Part shown: piece after piece, positions 40,401 through 55,400 of the stretch
Layout of the letters: every line of letters starts with the position of its first letter
Position numbering within the stretch: position 1 is the stretch's first letter
DNA from: Lampris incognitus
Taxonomy: Eukaryota; Chordata; Actinopteri; Lampriformes; Lampridae
NCBI RefSeq assembly: GCF_029633865.1
Contig: NC_079211.1
Location: forward strand, 71,812,464 to 71,876,463
Direction of reading: 5' to 3'
DNA length: 64,000 nucleotides
Notes under the pieces: model-generated
What the model was told of the DNA's origin: nothing
Database searches by the model: none
Seen by the model: the letters and a program-made list of their open reading frames with translations, nothing else
Translations under genes and position numbers: made by a program

Positions 40401-43400
40401 TCTACAGGTAACACCCTATCATTTGTCCTCTACAGGTAACACTCTATCATCTGATCTCTACAAGTAGAACTCTATCATCTGTCCTCTACAGGTCACACTC
40501 TATCATCTGTCCTCTACAGGTAACACTCTATCATCTGTCCTCTACAGGTAACACTCTATCATCTGATCTCTACAAGTAGAACTCTATCATCTGTCCTCTA
40601 CAGGTCACACTCTATCATCTGATCTCTACAAGTAGAACTCTATCATCTGTCCTCTACAGGTCACACTCTATTATCTGTCCTCTACAGGTAACACACTATC
40701 ATCTGTCCTCTACAGGTCACACTCTATCACCTATCCTCTACAGGTAACACCCTATCATCTGATCTCTACAAGTAGAACTCTATCATCTATCCTCTACAGG
40801 TCACACTCTATCATCTGTCCTCTACAGGTAACACCCTATCATCTGATCTCTACAAGTAGAACTCTATCATCTATCCTCTACAGGTCATATTCTATCATCT
40901 GTCCTATACAGGTAACACTCTATCATCTGATCTCTACAAATAGAACTCTATCATCAATCCTCTACTGGTCACACTCTATCATCTGTCCTCTACAGCTCAC
41001 ACTCTATCATCTGATCTCTACAAGTAGAACTCTATCATCTGATCTCTACAAGTAGAACTCTATCATCTATCCTCTACAAGTAACACTCTATCATCTGTCC
41101 TCTACAGGTAACACTCTATCATCTGTCCTCTACAGGTAACACTCTATCATCTGATCTCTACAAGTAGAACTCTATCATCAATCCTCTACAGGTCACACTC
41201 TATCATCTGATCTCTACAAGTAGAACTCTATCATCTGTCCTCTACAGGTCACACTCTATTATCTGTCCTCTACAGGTAACACACTATCATCTGTCCTCTA
41301 CAGGTCACACTCTATTATCTGTCCTCTACAGGTAACAATCTATCATCTGTTTTCTACAGGTAACACTCTATTATCTGTCCTCTACAGGTAACATTCTATC
41401 ATCTGATCTCTACAAGTAGAGCTCTATCATCTGTCCTTTACAGGTCACTCTCTATCACCTATCCTCTACAGGTAACACCCTATCATTTGTCCTCTACAGG
41501 CAACACTCTATCATCTGATCTCTACAAGTAGAACTCTATCATCTCTCCTCTACAGGTCACACTCTATCATCTGTCCTCTCCAAGTCACACTCTATCATCT
41601 GTCCTCTACAGGTCACAATCTATCATCTGTCCTCTACAGGTCACACTCTATCATCTGATCTCTACAAGTAGAACTCTATCATCTGTCCTCTACAGGCCAC
41701 ATTCTATCATCTGTCCTCCACAGGTAACAGTCTATCATCTGTCCTCCAAAGGTAACATTCTATCATCTGTCCTCTACAGGTCACACTCTATCATCTGTCC
41801 TCTACAGGTAACACCCTATCATCTGATCTCTACAAGTAGAACTCTATCATCTATCCTCTACAGGTCATATTCTATCATCTGTCCTATACAGGTAACACTC
41901 TATCATCTGATCTCTACAAGTAAAACTCTATCATCAATCCTCTACAGGTAACACTCTATCATCTGTCCTCTACAGCTCACACTCTATCATCTGATCTCTA
42001 CAAGTAGAACTCTATCATCTGATCTCTACAAGTAGAACTCTATCATCTATCCTCTACAAGTAACACTCTATAATCTGTCCTCTACAGGTAACACTCTATC
42101 ATCTGATCTCTACAGGTAACACTCTATCATCAATCCTCTACATGTCACACTCTATCATCTGATCTCTACAAGTAGTACTCTATCATCTGTCCTCTACAGG
42201 TCACACTCTATTATCTGTCCTCTACAGGTAACATTCTATCATCTGATCTCTACAAGTAGAGCTCTATCATCTATCCTCTACAGGTCACACTCTATCATCT
42301 GTCCTCTACAGGTAACACTCTATCATCTGTCCTCTACAGGTAACACTCTATCATCTGATCTCTACAAGTAGAACTCTATCATCAATCCTCTACAGGTCAC
42401 ACTCTATCATCTGTCCTCTACAGGTCACACTCTATTATCTGTCCTCTACAGGTAACATTCTATCATCTGATCTCTACAAGTAGAGCTCTATCATCTGTCC
42501 TCTACAGGTAACACTCTATCATCTGTCCTCTACAGGTAACACTCTATCATCTGATCTCTACAAGTAGAACTCTATCATCAATCCTCTACAGGTCACACTC
42601 TATCATCTGATCTCTACAAGTAGAACTCTATCATCTGTCCTCTACAGGTCACACTCTATTATCTGTCCTCTACAGGTAACAACATATCATCTGATCTCTA
42701 CAGGTAACACTCTATCATCAATCCTCTACATGTCACACTCTATCATCTGATCTCTACAAGTAGAACTCTATCATCTGTCCTCTACAGGTCACAATCTATC
42801 ATCTGTCCTCTACAGGTCACACTCTATCATCTGATCTCTACAAGTAGAACTCTATCATCTGTCCTCTACAGTTAACACTCTATCATCTGTCCTCTACAGG
42901 TCACACTCTATCATCTGTCCTCTACAGGCCACATTCTATCATCTGTCCTCTACAGGTAACAGTCTATCATCTGTCCTCTAAAGGTAACATTCTATCATCT
43001 GATCTCTACAGGTAACACTCTATCATCAAACCTCTACATGTCACACTCTATCATCTGATCTCTACAAGTAGAACTCTATCATCTGTCCTCTACAGGTCAC
43101 ACTCTATCATCTGTCCTCTACAGGTAACACTCTATCATCTGATCTCTACAAGTAGAACTCTATCACCTATCCTCTACAGGTAACACCCTATCATTTGTCC
43201 TCTACAGGTAACACTCTATCACCTGATCTCTACAAGTAGAACTCTATCATCTGTCCTCTACAGGTCACACTCTATCATCTGTCCTCTACAGGTAACACTC
43301 TATCATCTGTCCTCTACAGGTAACACTCTATCATCTGATCTCTACAAGTAGAACTCTATCATCTGTCCTCTACAGGTCACACTCTATCATCTGATCTCTA

Positions 43401-46400
43401 CAAGTAGAACTCTATCATCTGTCCTCTACAGGTCACACTCTATTATCTGTCCTCTACAGGTAACACACTATCATCTGTCCTCTACAGGTCACACTCTATT
43501 ATCTGTCCTCTACAGGTAACACTCTATCATCTGTTCTCTACAGGTAACACTCTATTATCTGTCCTCTACAGGTAACATTCTATCATCTGATCTCTACAAG
43601 TAGAGCTCTATCATCTGTCCTTTACAGGTCACTCTCTATCACCTATCCTCTACAGGTAACACCCTATCATTTGTCCTCTACAGGCAACACTCTATCATCT
43701 GATCTCTACAAGTAGAACTCTATTATCTGTCCTCTACAGGCCACATTCTATCATCTGTCCTCTACAGGTAACAGTCTATCATCTGTCCTCTAAAGGTAAC
43801 ATTCTATCATCTGATCTCTACAGGTAACACTCTATCATCAAACCTCTACATGTCACACTCTATCATCTGATCTCTACAAGTAGAACTCTATCATCTGTCC
43901 TCTACAGGTCACACTCTATCATCTGTCCTCTACAGGTAACACTCTATCATCTGATCTCTACAAGTAGAACTCTATCACCTATCCTCTACAGGTAACACCC
44001 TATCATTTGTCCTCTACAGGTAACACTCTATCATCTGATCTCTACAAGTAGAACTCTATCATCTGTCCTCTACAGGTCACACTCTATCATCTGTCCTCTA
44101 CAGGTAACACTCTATCATCTGTCCTCTACAGGTAACACTCTATCATCTGATCTCTACAAGTAGAACTCTATCATCTGTCCTCTACAGGTCACACTCTATC
44201 ATCTGATCTCTACAAGTAGAACTCTATCATCTGTCCTCTACAGGTCACACTCTATTATCTGTCCTCTACAGGTAACACACTATCATCTGTCCTCTACAGG
44301 TCACACTCTATTATCTGTCCTCTACAGGTAACACTCTATCATCTGTTCTCTACAGGTAACACTCTATTATCTGTCCTCTACAGGTAACATTCTATCATCT
44401 GATCTCTACAAGTAGAGCTCTATCATCTGTCCTTTACAGGTCACTCTCTATCACCTATCCTCTACAGATAACACTCTATCATCTGTCCTCTACAGGTAAC
44501 AGTCTATCATCTGTCCTCCAAAGGTAACATTCTATCATCTGTCCTCTACAGGTCACACTCTATCATCTGTCCTCTACAGGTAACACCCTATCATCTGATC
44601 TCTACAAGTAGAAGTCTATCATCTATCCTCTACAGGTCATATTCTATCATCTGTCCTATACAGGTAACACTCTATCATCTGATCTCTACAAGTAGAACTC
44701 TATCATCAATCCTCTACAGGTCACACTCTATCATCTGTCCTCTACAGCTCACACTCTATCATCTGATCTCTACAAGTAGAACTCTATCATCTGATCTCTA
44801 CAAGTAGAATTCTATCATCTATCCTCTACAAGTAACACTCTATCATCTGTCCTCTACAGGTAACACTCTATCATCTGATCTCTACAGGTAACACTCTATC
44901 ATCAATCCTCTACATGTCACACTCTATCATCTGATCTCTACAAGTAGTACTCTATCATCTGTCCTCTACAGGTCACACTCTATTATCTGTCCTCTACAGG
45001 TAACATTCTATCATCTGATCTCTACAAGTAGAGCTCTATCATCTATCCTCTACAGGTCACACTCTATCATCTGTCCTCTACAGGTAACACTCTATCATCT
45101 GTCCTCTACAGGTAACACTCTATCATCTGATCTCTACAAGTAGAACTCTATCATCAATCCTCTACAGGTCACACTCTATCATCTGATCTCTACAAGTAGA
45201 ACTCTATCATCTGTCCTCTACAGGTCACACTCTATTATCTGTCCTCTACAGGTAACAACATATCATCTGATCTCTACAGGTAACACTCTATCATCAATCC
45301 TCTACATGTCACACTCTATCATCTGATCTCTACAAGTAGAACTCTATCATCTGTCCTCTACAGGTCACACTCTATCATCTGTCCTCTACAGGTAACACCA
45401 TATCATCTGATCTCTACAAGTAGAACTCTATCATCTATCCTCTACAGGTCACACTCTATCATCTGTCCTCTACAGGTAACACACTATCATCTGTCCTCTA
45501 CAGGTCACACTCTATCATCTGATCTCTACAGGTAACATTCTATCATCTGATCTCTACAGGTAACACTCTATCATCAATCCTCTACAGGTAACACTCTATC
45601 ATCTGATCTCTACAAGTAGAACTCTATCATCTTTCCTCTACAGGTCACACTCTATCATCTGTCCTCTACAGGTCACACTCTATCATCTGTCCTCTACAGG
45701 TCACAATCTATCATCTGTCCTCTACAGGTCAAACTCTATCATCTGATCTCTACAAGTAGAACTCTATCATCTGTCCTCTACAGGTCACACTCTATCATCT
45801 GTCCTCTACAGGCCACATTCTATCATCTGTCCTCTACAGGTAACAGTCTATCATCTGTCCTCTAAAGGTAACATTCTATCATCTGATCTCTACAGGTAAC
45901 ACTCTATCATCAAACCTCTACATGTCACACTCTATCATCTGATCTCTACAAGTAGAACTCTATCATCTGTCCTCTACAGGTCACACTCTATCATCTGTCC
46001 TCTACAGGTAACACTCTATCATCTGATCTCTACAAGTAGAACTCTATCACCTATCCTCTACAGGTAACACCCTATCATTTGTCCTCTACAGGTAACACTC
46101 TATCATCTGATCTCTACAAGTAGAACTCTATCATCTGTCCTCTACAGGTCACACTCTATCATCTGTCCTCTACAGGTAACACTCTATCATCTGTCCTCTA
46201 CAGGTAACACTCTATCATCTGATCTCTACAAGTAGAACTCTATCATCTGTCCTCTACAGGTCACACTCTATCATCTGATCTCTACAAGTAGAACTCTATC
46301 ATCTGTCCTCTACAGGTCACACTCTATTATCTGTCCTCTACAGGTAACACACTATCATCTGTCCTCTACAGGTCACACTCTATTATCTGTCCTCTACAGG

Positions 46401-49400
46401 TAACACTCTATCATCTGTTCTCTACAGGTAACACTCTATTATCTGTCCTCTACAGGTAACATTCTATCATCTGATCTCTACAAGTAGAGCTCTATCATCT
46501 GTCCTTTACAGGTCACTCTCTATCACCTATCCTCTACAGGTAACACCCTATCATTTGTCCTCTACAGGCAACACTCTATCATCTGATCTCTACAAGTAGA
46601 ACTCTATTATCTGTCCTCTACAGGTAACATTCTATCATCTGTCCTCTACAGGTAACAGTCTATCATCTGTCCTCTAAAGGTAACATTCTATCATCTGATC
46701 TCTACAGGTAACAATCTATCATCAAACCTCTACATGTCACACTCTATCATCTGATCTCTACAAGTAGAACTCTATCATCTGTCCTCTACAGGTCACACTC
46801 TATCATCTGTCCTCTACAGGTAACACTCTATCATCTGATCTCTACAAGTAGAACTCTATCACCTATCCTCTACAGGTAACACCCTATCATTTGTCCTCTA
46901 CAGGTAACACTCTATCATCTGATCTCTACAAGTAGAACTCTATCATCTGTCCTCTACAGGTCACACTCTATCATCTGTCCTCTACAGGTAACACTCTATC
47001 ATCTGTCCTCTACAGGTAACACTCTATCATCTGATCTCTACAAGTAGAACTCTATCATCTGTCCTCTACAGGTCACACTCTATCATCTGATCTCTACAAG
47101 TAGAACTCTATCATCTGTCCTCTACAGGTCACACTCTATTATCTGTCCTCTACAGGTAACACACTATCATCTGTCCTCTACAGGTCACACTCTATTATCT
47201 GTCCTCTACAGGTAACACTCTATCATCTGTTCTCTACAGGTAACACTCTATTATCTGTCCTCTACAGGTAACATTCTATCATCTGATCTCTACAAGTAGA
47301 GCTCTATCATCTGTCCTTTACAGGTCACTCTCTATCACCTATCCTCTACAGGTAACACCCTATCATTTGTCCTCTACATGCAACACTCTATCATCTGATC
47401 TCTACAAGTAGAACTCTATCATCTGTCCTCTACAGGTCACACTCTATCATCTGTCCTCTACAGGTAACACCCTATCATCTGATCTCTACAAATAGAACTC
47501 TATCATCAATCCTCTACAGGTCACACTCTATCATCTGTCCTCTACAGCTCACACTCTATCATCTGATCTCTACAAGTAGAACTCTATCATCTGATCTCTA
47601 CAAGTAGAACTCTATCATCTGATCTCTACAAGTAGAACTATATCACCTATCCTCTACAGGTAACACCCTATCATTTGTCCTCTACAGGTAACACTCTATC
47701 ATGTGATCTCTACAAGTAGAACTCTATCATCTTTCCTCTACAAGTCACACTCTATCATCTGTCCTCTACAGGTAACACTCTATCATCTGATCTCTACAAG
47801 TAGAACTCGATCATCTGTCCTCTACAGGTAACACCCTATCATCTGTCCTCTACAGGTAACACTCTATCATCTGATCCATACAAGTAGAACTCTATCACCT
47901 ATCCTCTACAGGTAACACTCTATCATCTGATCTCTACAAGTAGAACTCTATCATCTGTCCTCTACAGGCCACATTCTATCATCTGTCCTCTACAGGTAAC
48001 AGTCTATCATCTGTCCTCTAAAGGTAACATTCTATCATCTGATCTCTACAGGTAACACTCTATCATCAATCCTCTACATGTCACACTCTATCATCTGATC
48101 TCTACAAGTAGAACTCTAACATCTGTCCTCTACAGGTCACACTCTATCATCTGTCCTTTACAGGTAACACCCTATCATCTGATCTCTACAAGTAGAACTC
48201 TATCATCTATCCTCTACAGGTCACACTCCATCATCTGATCTCTACAAGTAGAACTCTATCACCTATCCTCTACAGGTAACACCCTATCATTTGTCCTCTA
48301 CAGGTAACACTCTATCATCTATCATCTGATCTCTACAAGTAGAACTCTATCATCTTTCCTCTACAGGTAACACTCTATTATCTGTCCTCTACAGGTAACA
48401 TTCTATCATCTGATCTCTACAAGTAGAGCTCTATCATCTGTCCTCTACAGGTAACACTCTATCATCAATCCTCTACATGTCACACTCTATCATCTGATCT
48501 CTACAAGTAGAACTCTATCATCTTTCCTCTACAAGTCACACTCTATCATCTGTCCTCTACAGGTAACACTCTATCATCTGATCTCTACAAGTAGAACTCT
48601 ATCATCTGTCCTCCACAGGTCACACTCTATCATCTGATCTCTACAAGTAGGACTCTATCATCTGTCCTCTACAGGTAACACTCTATCATCTGATCTCTAC
48701 AAGTAGAACTCTATCATCTGTCCTCCACAGGTTACACTCTATCATCTGATCTCTACAAGTAGGACTCTATCATCTGTCCTCTACAGGTAAGACTCTATCA
48801 TCTGATCTCTACAAGTAGAACTCTATCATCTGTCCTCTACAGGTAACACTCTATCATCTGTCCTCTACAGGTAAGACTCTATCATCTGTCCTCTACAGGT
48901 AACACTCTATCATCTGATAACTACAAGTAGAACTCTATCATCTGTCCTCTACAGGTAACATTCTATCATCTGTCCTCTACAGGTCACACTCTATCATCTG
49001 TCCTCTACAGGTAACACCCTATCATCTGATCTCTACAAGTAGAACTCTATCATCTGTCCTCTACAGGTCACACTCTATCATCTGTCCTCTACAGGTAACA
49101 CTCTATCATCTGATCTCTACAAGTAGAACTCTATCATCTGTCCTCTAAAGGTCACACTCTATCATCTGTCCTCTACAGGTAACACTCTATCATCTGTCCT
49201 CTACAGGTAACACTCTATCATCTGTCCTCTACAGGTAACACTCTATCATCTGTCCTCTACAGGTAACACTCTATCATCTGATCTCTACAAGTAGAACTCT
49301 ATCATCTGTCCTCTAAAGGTCACACTCTATCATCTGTCCTCTACAGGTAACACTCTATCATCTGTCCTCTACAGGTAACACTCTATCATCTGTCCTCTAC

Positions 49401-52400
49401 AGGTAACACTCTATCATCTGTCCTCTACAGGTAACACTCTATCATCTGATCTCTACAAGTAGAACTCTATCATCTGTCCTCTACAGGTAACATTCTATCA
49501 TCTGTCCTCTACAGGTCACACTCTATCATCTGTCCTCTACAGGTAACACCCTATCATCTGATCTCTACAAGTAGAACTCTATCATCTGTCCTCTACAGGT
49601 CACACTCTATCATCTGTCCTCTACAGGTAACACTCTATCATCTGTCCTCTACAGGTAACACTCTATCATCTGTCCTCTACAGGTAACACTCTATCATCTG
49701 TCCTCTACAGGTAACACTCTATCATCTGTCCTCTACAGGTAACAGTCTATCATCTGTCCTCTACAGGTAACATTCTATCATCTGTCCTCTACAGGTCACA
49801 CTCTATCATCTGTCCTCTACAGGTAACACCCTATCATCTGATCTCTACAAGTAGAACTCTATCATCTGTCCTCTACAGGTCACACTCTATCATCTGTCCT
49901 CTACAGGTAACACTCTATCATCTGTCCTCTACAGGTAACACTCTATCATCTGTCCTCTACAGGTAACACTCTATCATCTGTCCTCTACAGGTAACACTCT
50001 ATCATCTGTCCTCTACAGGTAACAGTCTATCATCTGTCCTCTACAGGTAACATTCTATCATCTGTCCTCTACAGGTCACACTCTATCATCTGTCCTCTAC
50101 AGGTAACACCCTATCATCTGATCTCTACAAGTAGAACTCTATCATCTGTCCTCTACAGGTCACACTCTATCATCTGATCTCTACAAGTAACACTCTATCA
50201 TCTGTCCTCTACAGGTCACACTCTATTATCTGTCCTCTACAGGTAACATTCTATCATCTGATCTCTACAAGTAGAGCTCTATCATCTGTCCTCTACAGGT
50301 CACACTCTATCATCTGTCCTCTACAGGTAACACTCTATCATCTGATCTCTACAAGTAGAACTCTATCATCAATCCTCTACAGGTCACACTCTATCATCTG
50401 ATCTCTACAAGTAGAACTCTATCATCAATCCTCTACAGGTCACACTCTATCATCTGATCTCTACAAGTAGAACTCTATCATCTGTCCTCTACAGGTCACA
50501 CTCTATTATCTGTCCTCTACAGGTAACACCATATCATCTGATCTCTACAGGTAACACTCTATCATCAATCCTCTACATGTCACACTCTATCATCTGACCT
50601 CTACAAGTAGAACTCTATCATCTGTCCTCTACAGGTCACACTCTATCATCTGTCCTCTACAGGTAACACTATCATCTGATCTCTACAAGTAGAACTCTAT
50701 CATCTGTCCTCTACAGGTAACATTCTATCATCTGTCCTCTACAGGTAACAGTCTATCATCTGTCCTCTAAAGGTAACATTCTATCATCTGATCTCTACAG
50801 GTAACACTCTATCATCAATCCTCTACATGTCACACTCTATCATCTGATCTCTACAAGTAGAACTCTAACATCTGTCCTCTACAGGTCACACTCTATCATC
50901 TGTCCTTTACAGGTAACACCCTATCATCTGATCTCTACAAGTAGAACTCTATCATCTATCCTCTACAGGTCACACTCCATCATCTGATCTCTACAAGTAG
51001 AACTCTATCACCTATCCTCTACAGGTAACACCCTATCATTTGTCCTCTACAGGTAACACTCTATCATCTATCATCTGATCTCTACAAGTAGAACTCTATC
51101 ATCTTTCCTCTACAGGTAACACTCTATTATCTGTCCTCTACAGGTAACATTCTATCATCTGATCTCTACAAGTAGAGCTCTATCATCTGTCCTCTACAGG
51201 TAACACTCTATCATCAATCCTCTACATGTCACACTCTATCATCTGATCTCTACAAGTAGAACTCTATCATCTTTCCTCTACAAGTCACACTCTATCATCT
51301 GTCCTCTACAGGTAACACTCTATCATCTGATCTCTACAAGTAGAACTCTATCATCTGTCCTCCACAGGTCACACTCTATCATCTGATCTCTACAAGTAGG
51401 ACTCTATCATCTGTCCTCTACAGGTAACACTCTATCATCTGATCTCTACAAGTAGAACTCTATCATCTGTCCTCCACAGGTTACACTCTATCATCTGATC
51501 TCTACAAGTAGGACTCTATCATCTGTCCTCTACAGGTAACACTCTATCATCTGATCTCTACAAGTAGAACTCTATCATCTGTTTTCTACAGGTAACACTC
51601 TATCATCTGTCCTCTACAGGTAAGACTCTATCATCTGTCCTCTACAGGTAACACTCTATCATCTGATAACTACAAGTAGAACTCTATCATCTGTCCTCTA
51701 CAGGTAACATTCTATCATCTGTCCTCTACAGGTCACACTCTATCATCTGTCCTCTACAGGTAACACCCTATCATCTGATCTCTACAAGTAGAACTCTATC
51801 ATCTGTCCTCTACAGGTCACACTCTATCATCTGTCCTCTACAGGTAACACTCTATCATCTGTCCTCTACAGGTAACACTCTATCATCTGTCCTCTACAGG
51901 TGACACTCTATCATCTGTCCTCTACAGGTAACACTCTATCATCTGTCCTCTACAGGTAACAGTCTATCATCTGTCCTCTACAGGTAACATTCTATCCTCT
52001 AATCTCTACAGGTAAGACTCTATCATCAATCCTCTACATGTCACACTCTATCATCTGTCCTCTACAGGTAACACTCTATCATCTGATCTCTACAAGTAGA
52101 ACTCTATCATCTGTCCTCTAAAGGTCACACTCTATCATCTGTCCTCTACAGGTAACACTCTATCATCTGTCCTCTACAGGTAACACTCTATCATCTGTCC
52201 TCTACAGGTAACACTCTATCATCTGTCCTCTACAGGTAACACTCTATCATCTGATCTCTACAAGTAGAACTCTATCATCTGTCCTCTAAAGGTCACACTC
52301 TATCATCTGTCCTCTACAGGTAACACTCTATCATCTGTCCTCTACAGGTAACACTCTATCATCTGTCCTCTACAGGTAACACTCTATCATCTGTCCTCTA

Positions 52401-55400
52401 CAGGTAACACTCTATCATCTGATCTCTACAAGTAGAACTCTATCATCTGTCCTCTACAGGTAACATTCTATCATCTGTCCTCTACAGGTCACACTCTATC
52501 ATCTGTCCTCTACAGGTAACACCCTATCATCTGATCTCTACAAGTAGAACTCTATCATCTGTCCTCTACAGGTCACACTCTATCATCTGTCCTCTACAGG
52601 TAACACTCTATCATCTGTCCTCTACAGGTAACACTCTATCATCTGTCCTCTGCAGGTAACACTCTATCATCTGTCCTCTACAGGTAACACTCTATCATCT
52701 GTCCTCTACAGGTAACAGTCTATCATCTGTCCTCTAAAGGTAACATTCTATCATCTGATCTCTACAGGTAACAATCTATCATCAAACCTCTACATGTCAC
52801 ACTCTATCATCTGATCTCTACAAGTAGAACTCTATCATCTGTCCTCTACAGGTCACACTCTATCATCTGTCCTCTACAGGTAACACTCTATCATCTGATC
52901 TCTACAAGTAGAACTCTATCACCTATCCTCTACAGGTAACACCCTATCATTTGTCCTCTACAGGTAACACTCTATCATCTGATCTCTACAAGTAGAACTC
53001 TATCATCTGTCCTCTACAGGTCACACTCTATCATCTGTCCTCTACAGGTAACACTCTATCATCTGTCCTCTACAGGTAACACTCTATCATCTGATCTCTA
53101 CAAGTAGAACTCTATCATCTGTCCTCTACAGGTCACACTCTATCATCTGATCTCTACAAGTAGAACTCTATCATCTGTCCTCTACAGGTCACACTCTATT
53201 ATCTGTCCTCTACAGGTAACACACTATCATCTGTCCTCTACAGGTCACACTCTATTATCTGTCCTCTACAGGTAACACTCTATCATCTGTTCTCTACAGG
53301 TAACACTCTATTATCTGTCCTCTACAGGTAACATTCTATCATCTGATCTCTACAAGTAGAGCTCTATCATCTGTCCTTTACAGGTCACTCTCTATCACCT
53401 ATCCTCTACAGGTAACACCCTATCATTTGTCCTCTACATGCAACACTCTATCATCTGATCTCTACAAGTAGAACTCTATCATCTGTCCTCTACAGGTCAC
53501 ACTCTATCATCTGTCCTCTACAGGTAACACCCTATCATCTGATCTCTACAAATAGAACTCTATCATCAATCCTCTACAGGTCACACTCTATCATCTGTCC
53601 TCTACAGCTCACACTCTATCATCTGATCTCTACAAGTAGAACTCTATCATCTGATCTCTACAAGTAGAACTCTATCATCTGATCTCTACAAGTAGAACTA
53701 TATCACCTATCCTCTACAGGTAACACCCTATCATTTGTCCTCTACAGGTAACACTCTATCATGTGATCTCTACAAGTAGAACTCTATCATCTTTCCTCTA
53801 CAAGTCACACTCTATCATCTGTCCTCTACAGGTAACACTCTATCATCTGATCTCTACAAGTAGAACTCGATCATCTGTCCTCTACAGGTAACACCCTATC
53901 ATCTGTCCTCTACAGGTAACACTCTATCATCTGATCCATACAAGTAGAACTCTATCACCTATCCTCTACAGGTAACACTCTATCATCTGATCTCTACAAG
54001 TAGAACTCTATCATCTGTCCTCTACAGGCCACATTCTATCATCTGTCCTCTACAGGTAACAGTCTATCATCTGTCCTCTAAAGGTAACATTCTATCATCT
54101 GATCTCTACAGGTAACACTCTATCATCAATCCTCTACATGTCACACTCTATCATCTGATCTCTACAAGTAGAACTCTAACATCTGTCCTCTACAGGTCAC
54201 ACTCTATCATCTGTCCTTTACAGGTAACACCCTATCATCTGATCTCTACAAGTAGAACTCTATCATCTATCCTCTACAGGTCACACTCCATCATCTGATC
54301 TCTACAAGTAGAACTCTATCACCTATCCTCTACAGGTAACACCCTATCATTTGTCCTCTACAGGTAACACTCTATCATCTATCATCTGATCTCTACAAGT
54401 AGAACTCTATCATCTTTCCTCTACAGGTAACACTCTATTATCTGTCCTCTACAGGTAACATTCTATCATCTGATCTCTACAAGTAGAGCTCTATCATCTG
54501 TCCTCTACAGGTAACACTCTATCATCAATCCTCTACATGTCACACTCTATCATCTGATCTCTACAAGTAGAACTCTATCATCTTTCCTCTACAAGTCACA
54601 CTCTATCATCTGTCCTCTACAGGTAACACTCTATCATCTGATCTCCACAAGTAGAACTCTATCATCTGTCCTCCACAGGTCACACTCTATCATCTGATCT
54701 CTACAAGTAGGACTCTATCATCTGTCCTCTACAGGTAACACTCTATCATCTGATCTCTACAAGTAGAACTCTATCATCTGTCCTCCACAGGTTACACTCT
54801 ATCATCTGATCTCTACAAGTAGGACTCTATCATCTGTCCTCTACAGGTAAGACTCTATCATCTGATCTCTACAAGTAGAACTCTATCATCTGTCCTCTAC
54901 AGGTAACACTCTATCATCTGTCCTCTACAGGTAAGACTCTATCATCTGTCCTCTACAGGTAACACTCTATCATCTGATAACTACAAGTAGAACTCTATCA
55001 TCTGTCCTCTACAGGTAACATTCTATCATCTGTCCTCTACAGGTCACACTCTATCATCTGTCCTCTACAGGTAACACCCTATCATCTGATCTCTACAAGT
55101 AGAACTCTATCATCTGTCCTCTACAGGTCACACTCTATCATCTGTCCTCTACAGGTAACACTCTATCATCTGTCCTCTACAGGTAACACTCTATCATCTG
55201 TCCTCTACAGGTGACACTCTATCATCTGTCCTCTACAGGTAACACTCTATCATCTGTCCTCTACAGGTAACAGTCTATCATCTGTCCTCTACAGGTAACA
55301 TTCTATCCTCTAATCTCTACAGGTAAGACTCTATCATCAATCCTCTACATGTCACACTCTATCATCTGTCCTCTACAGGTAACACTCTATCATCTGATCT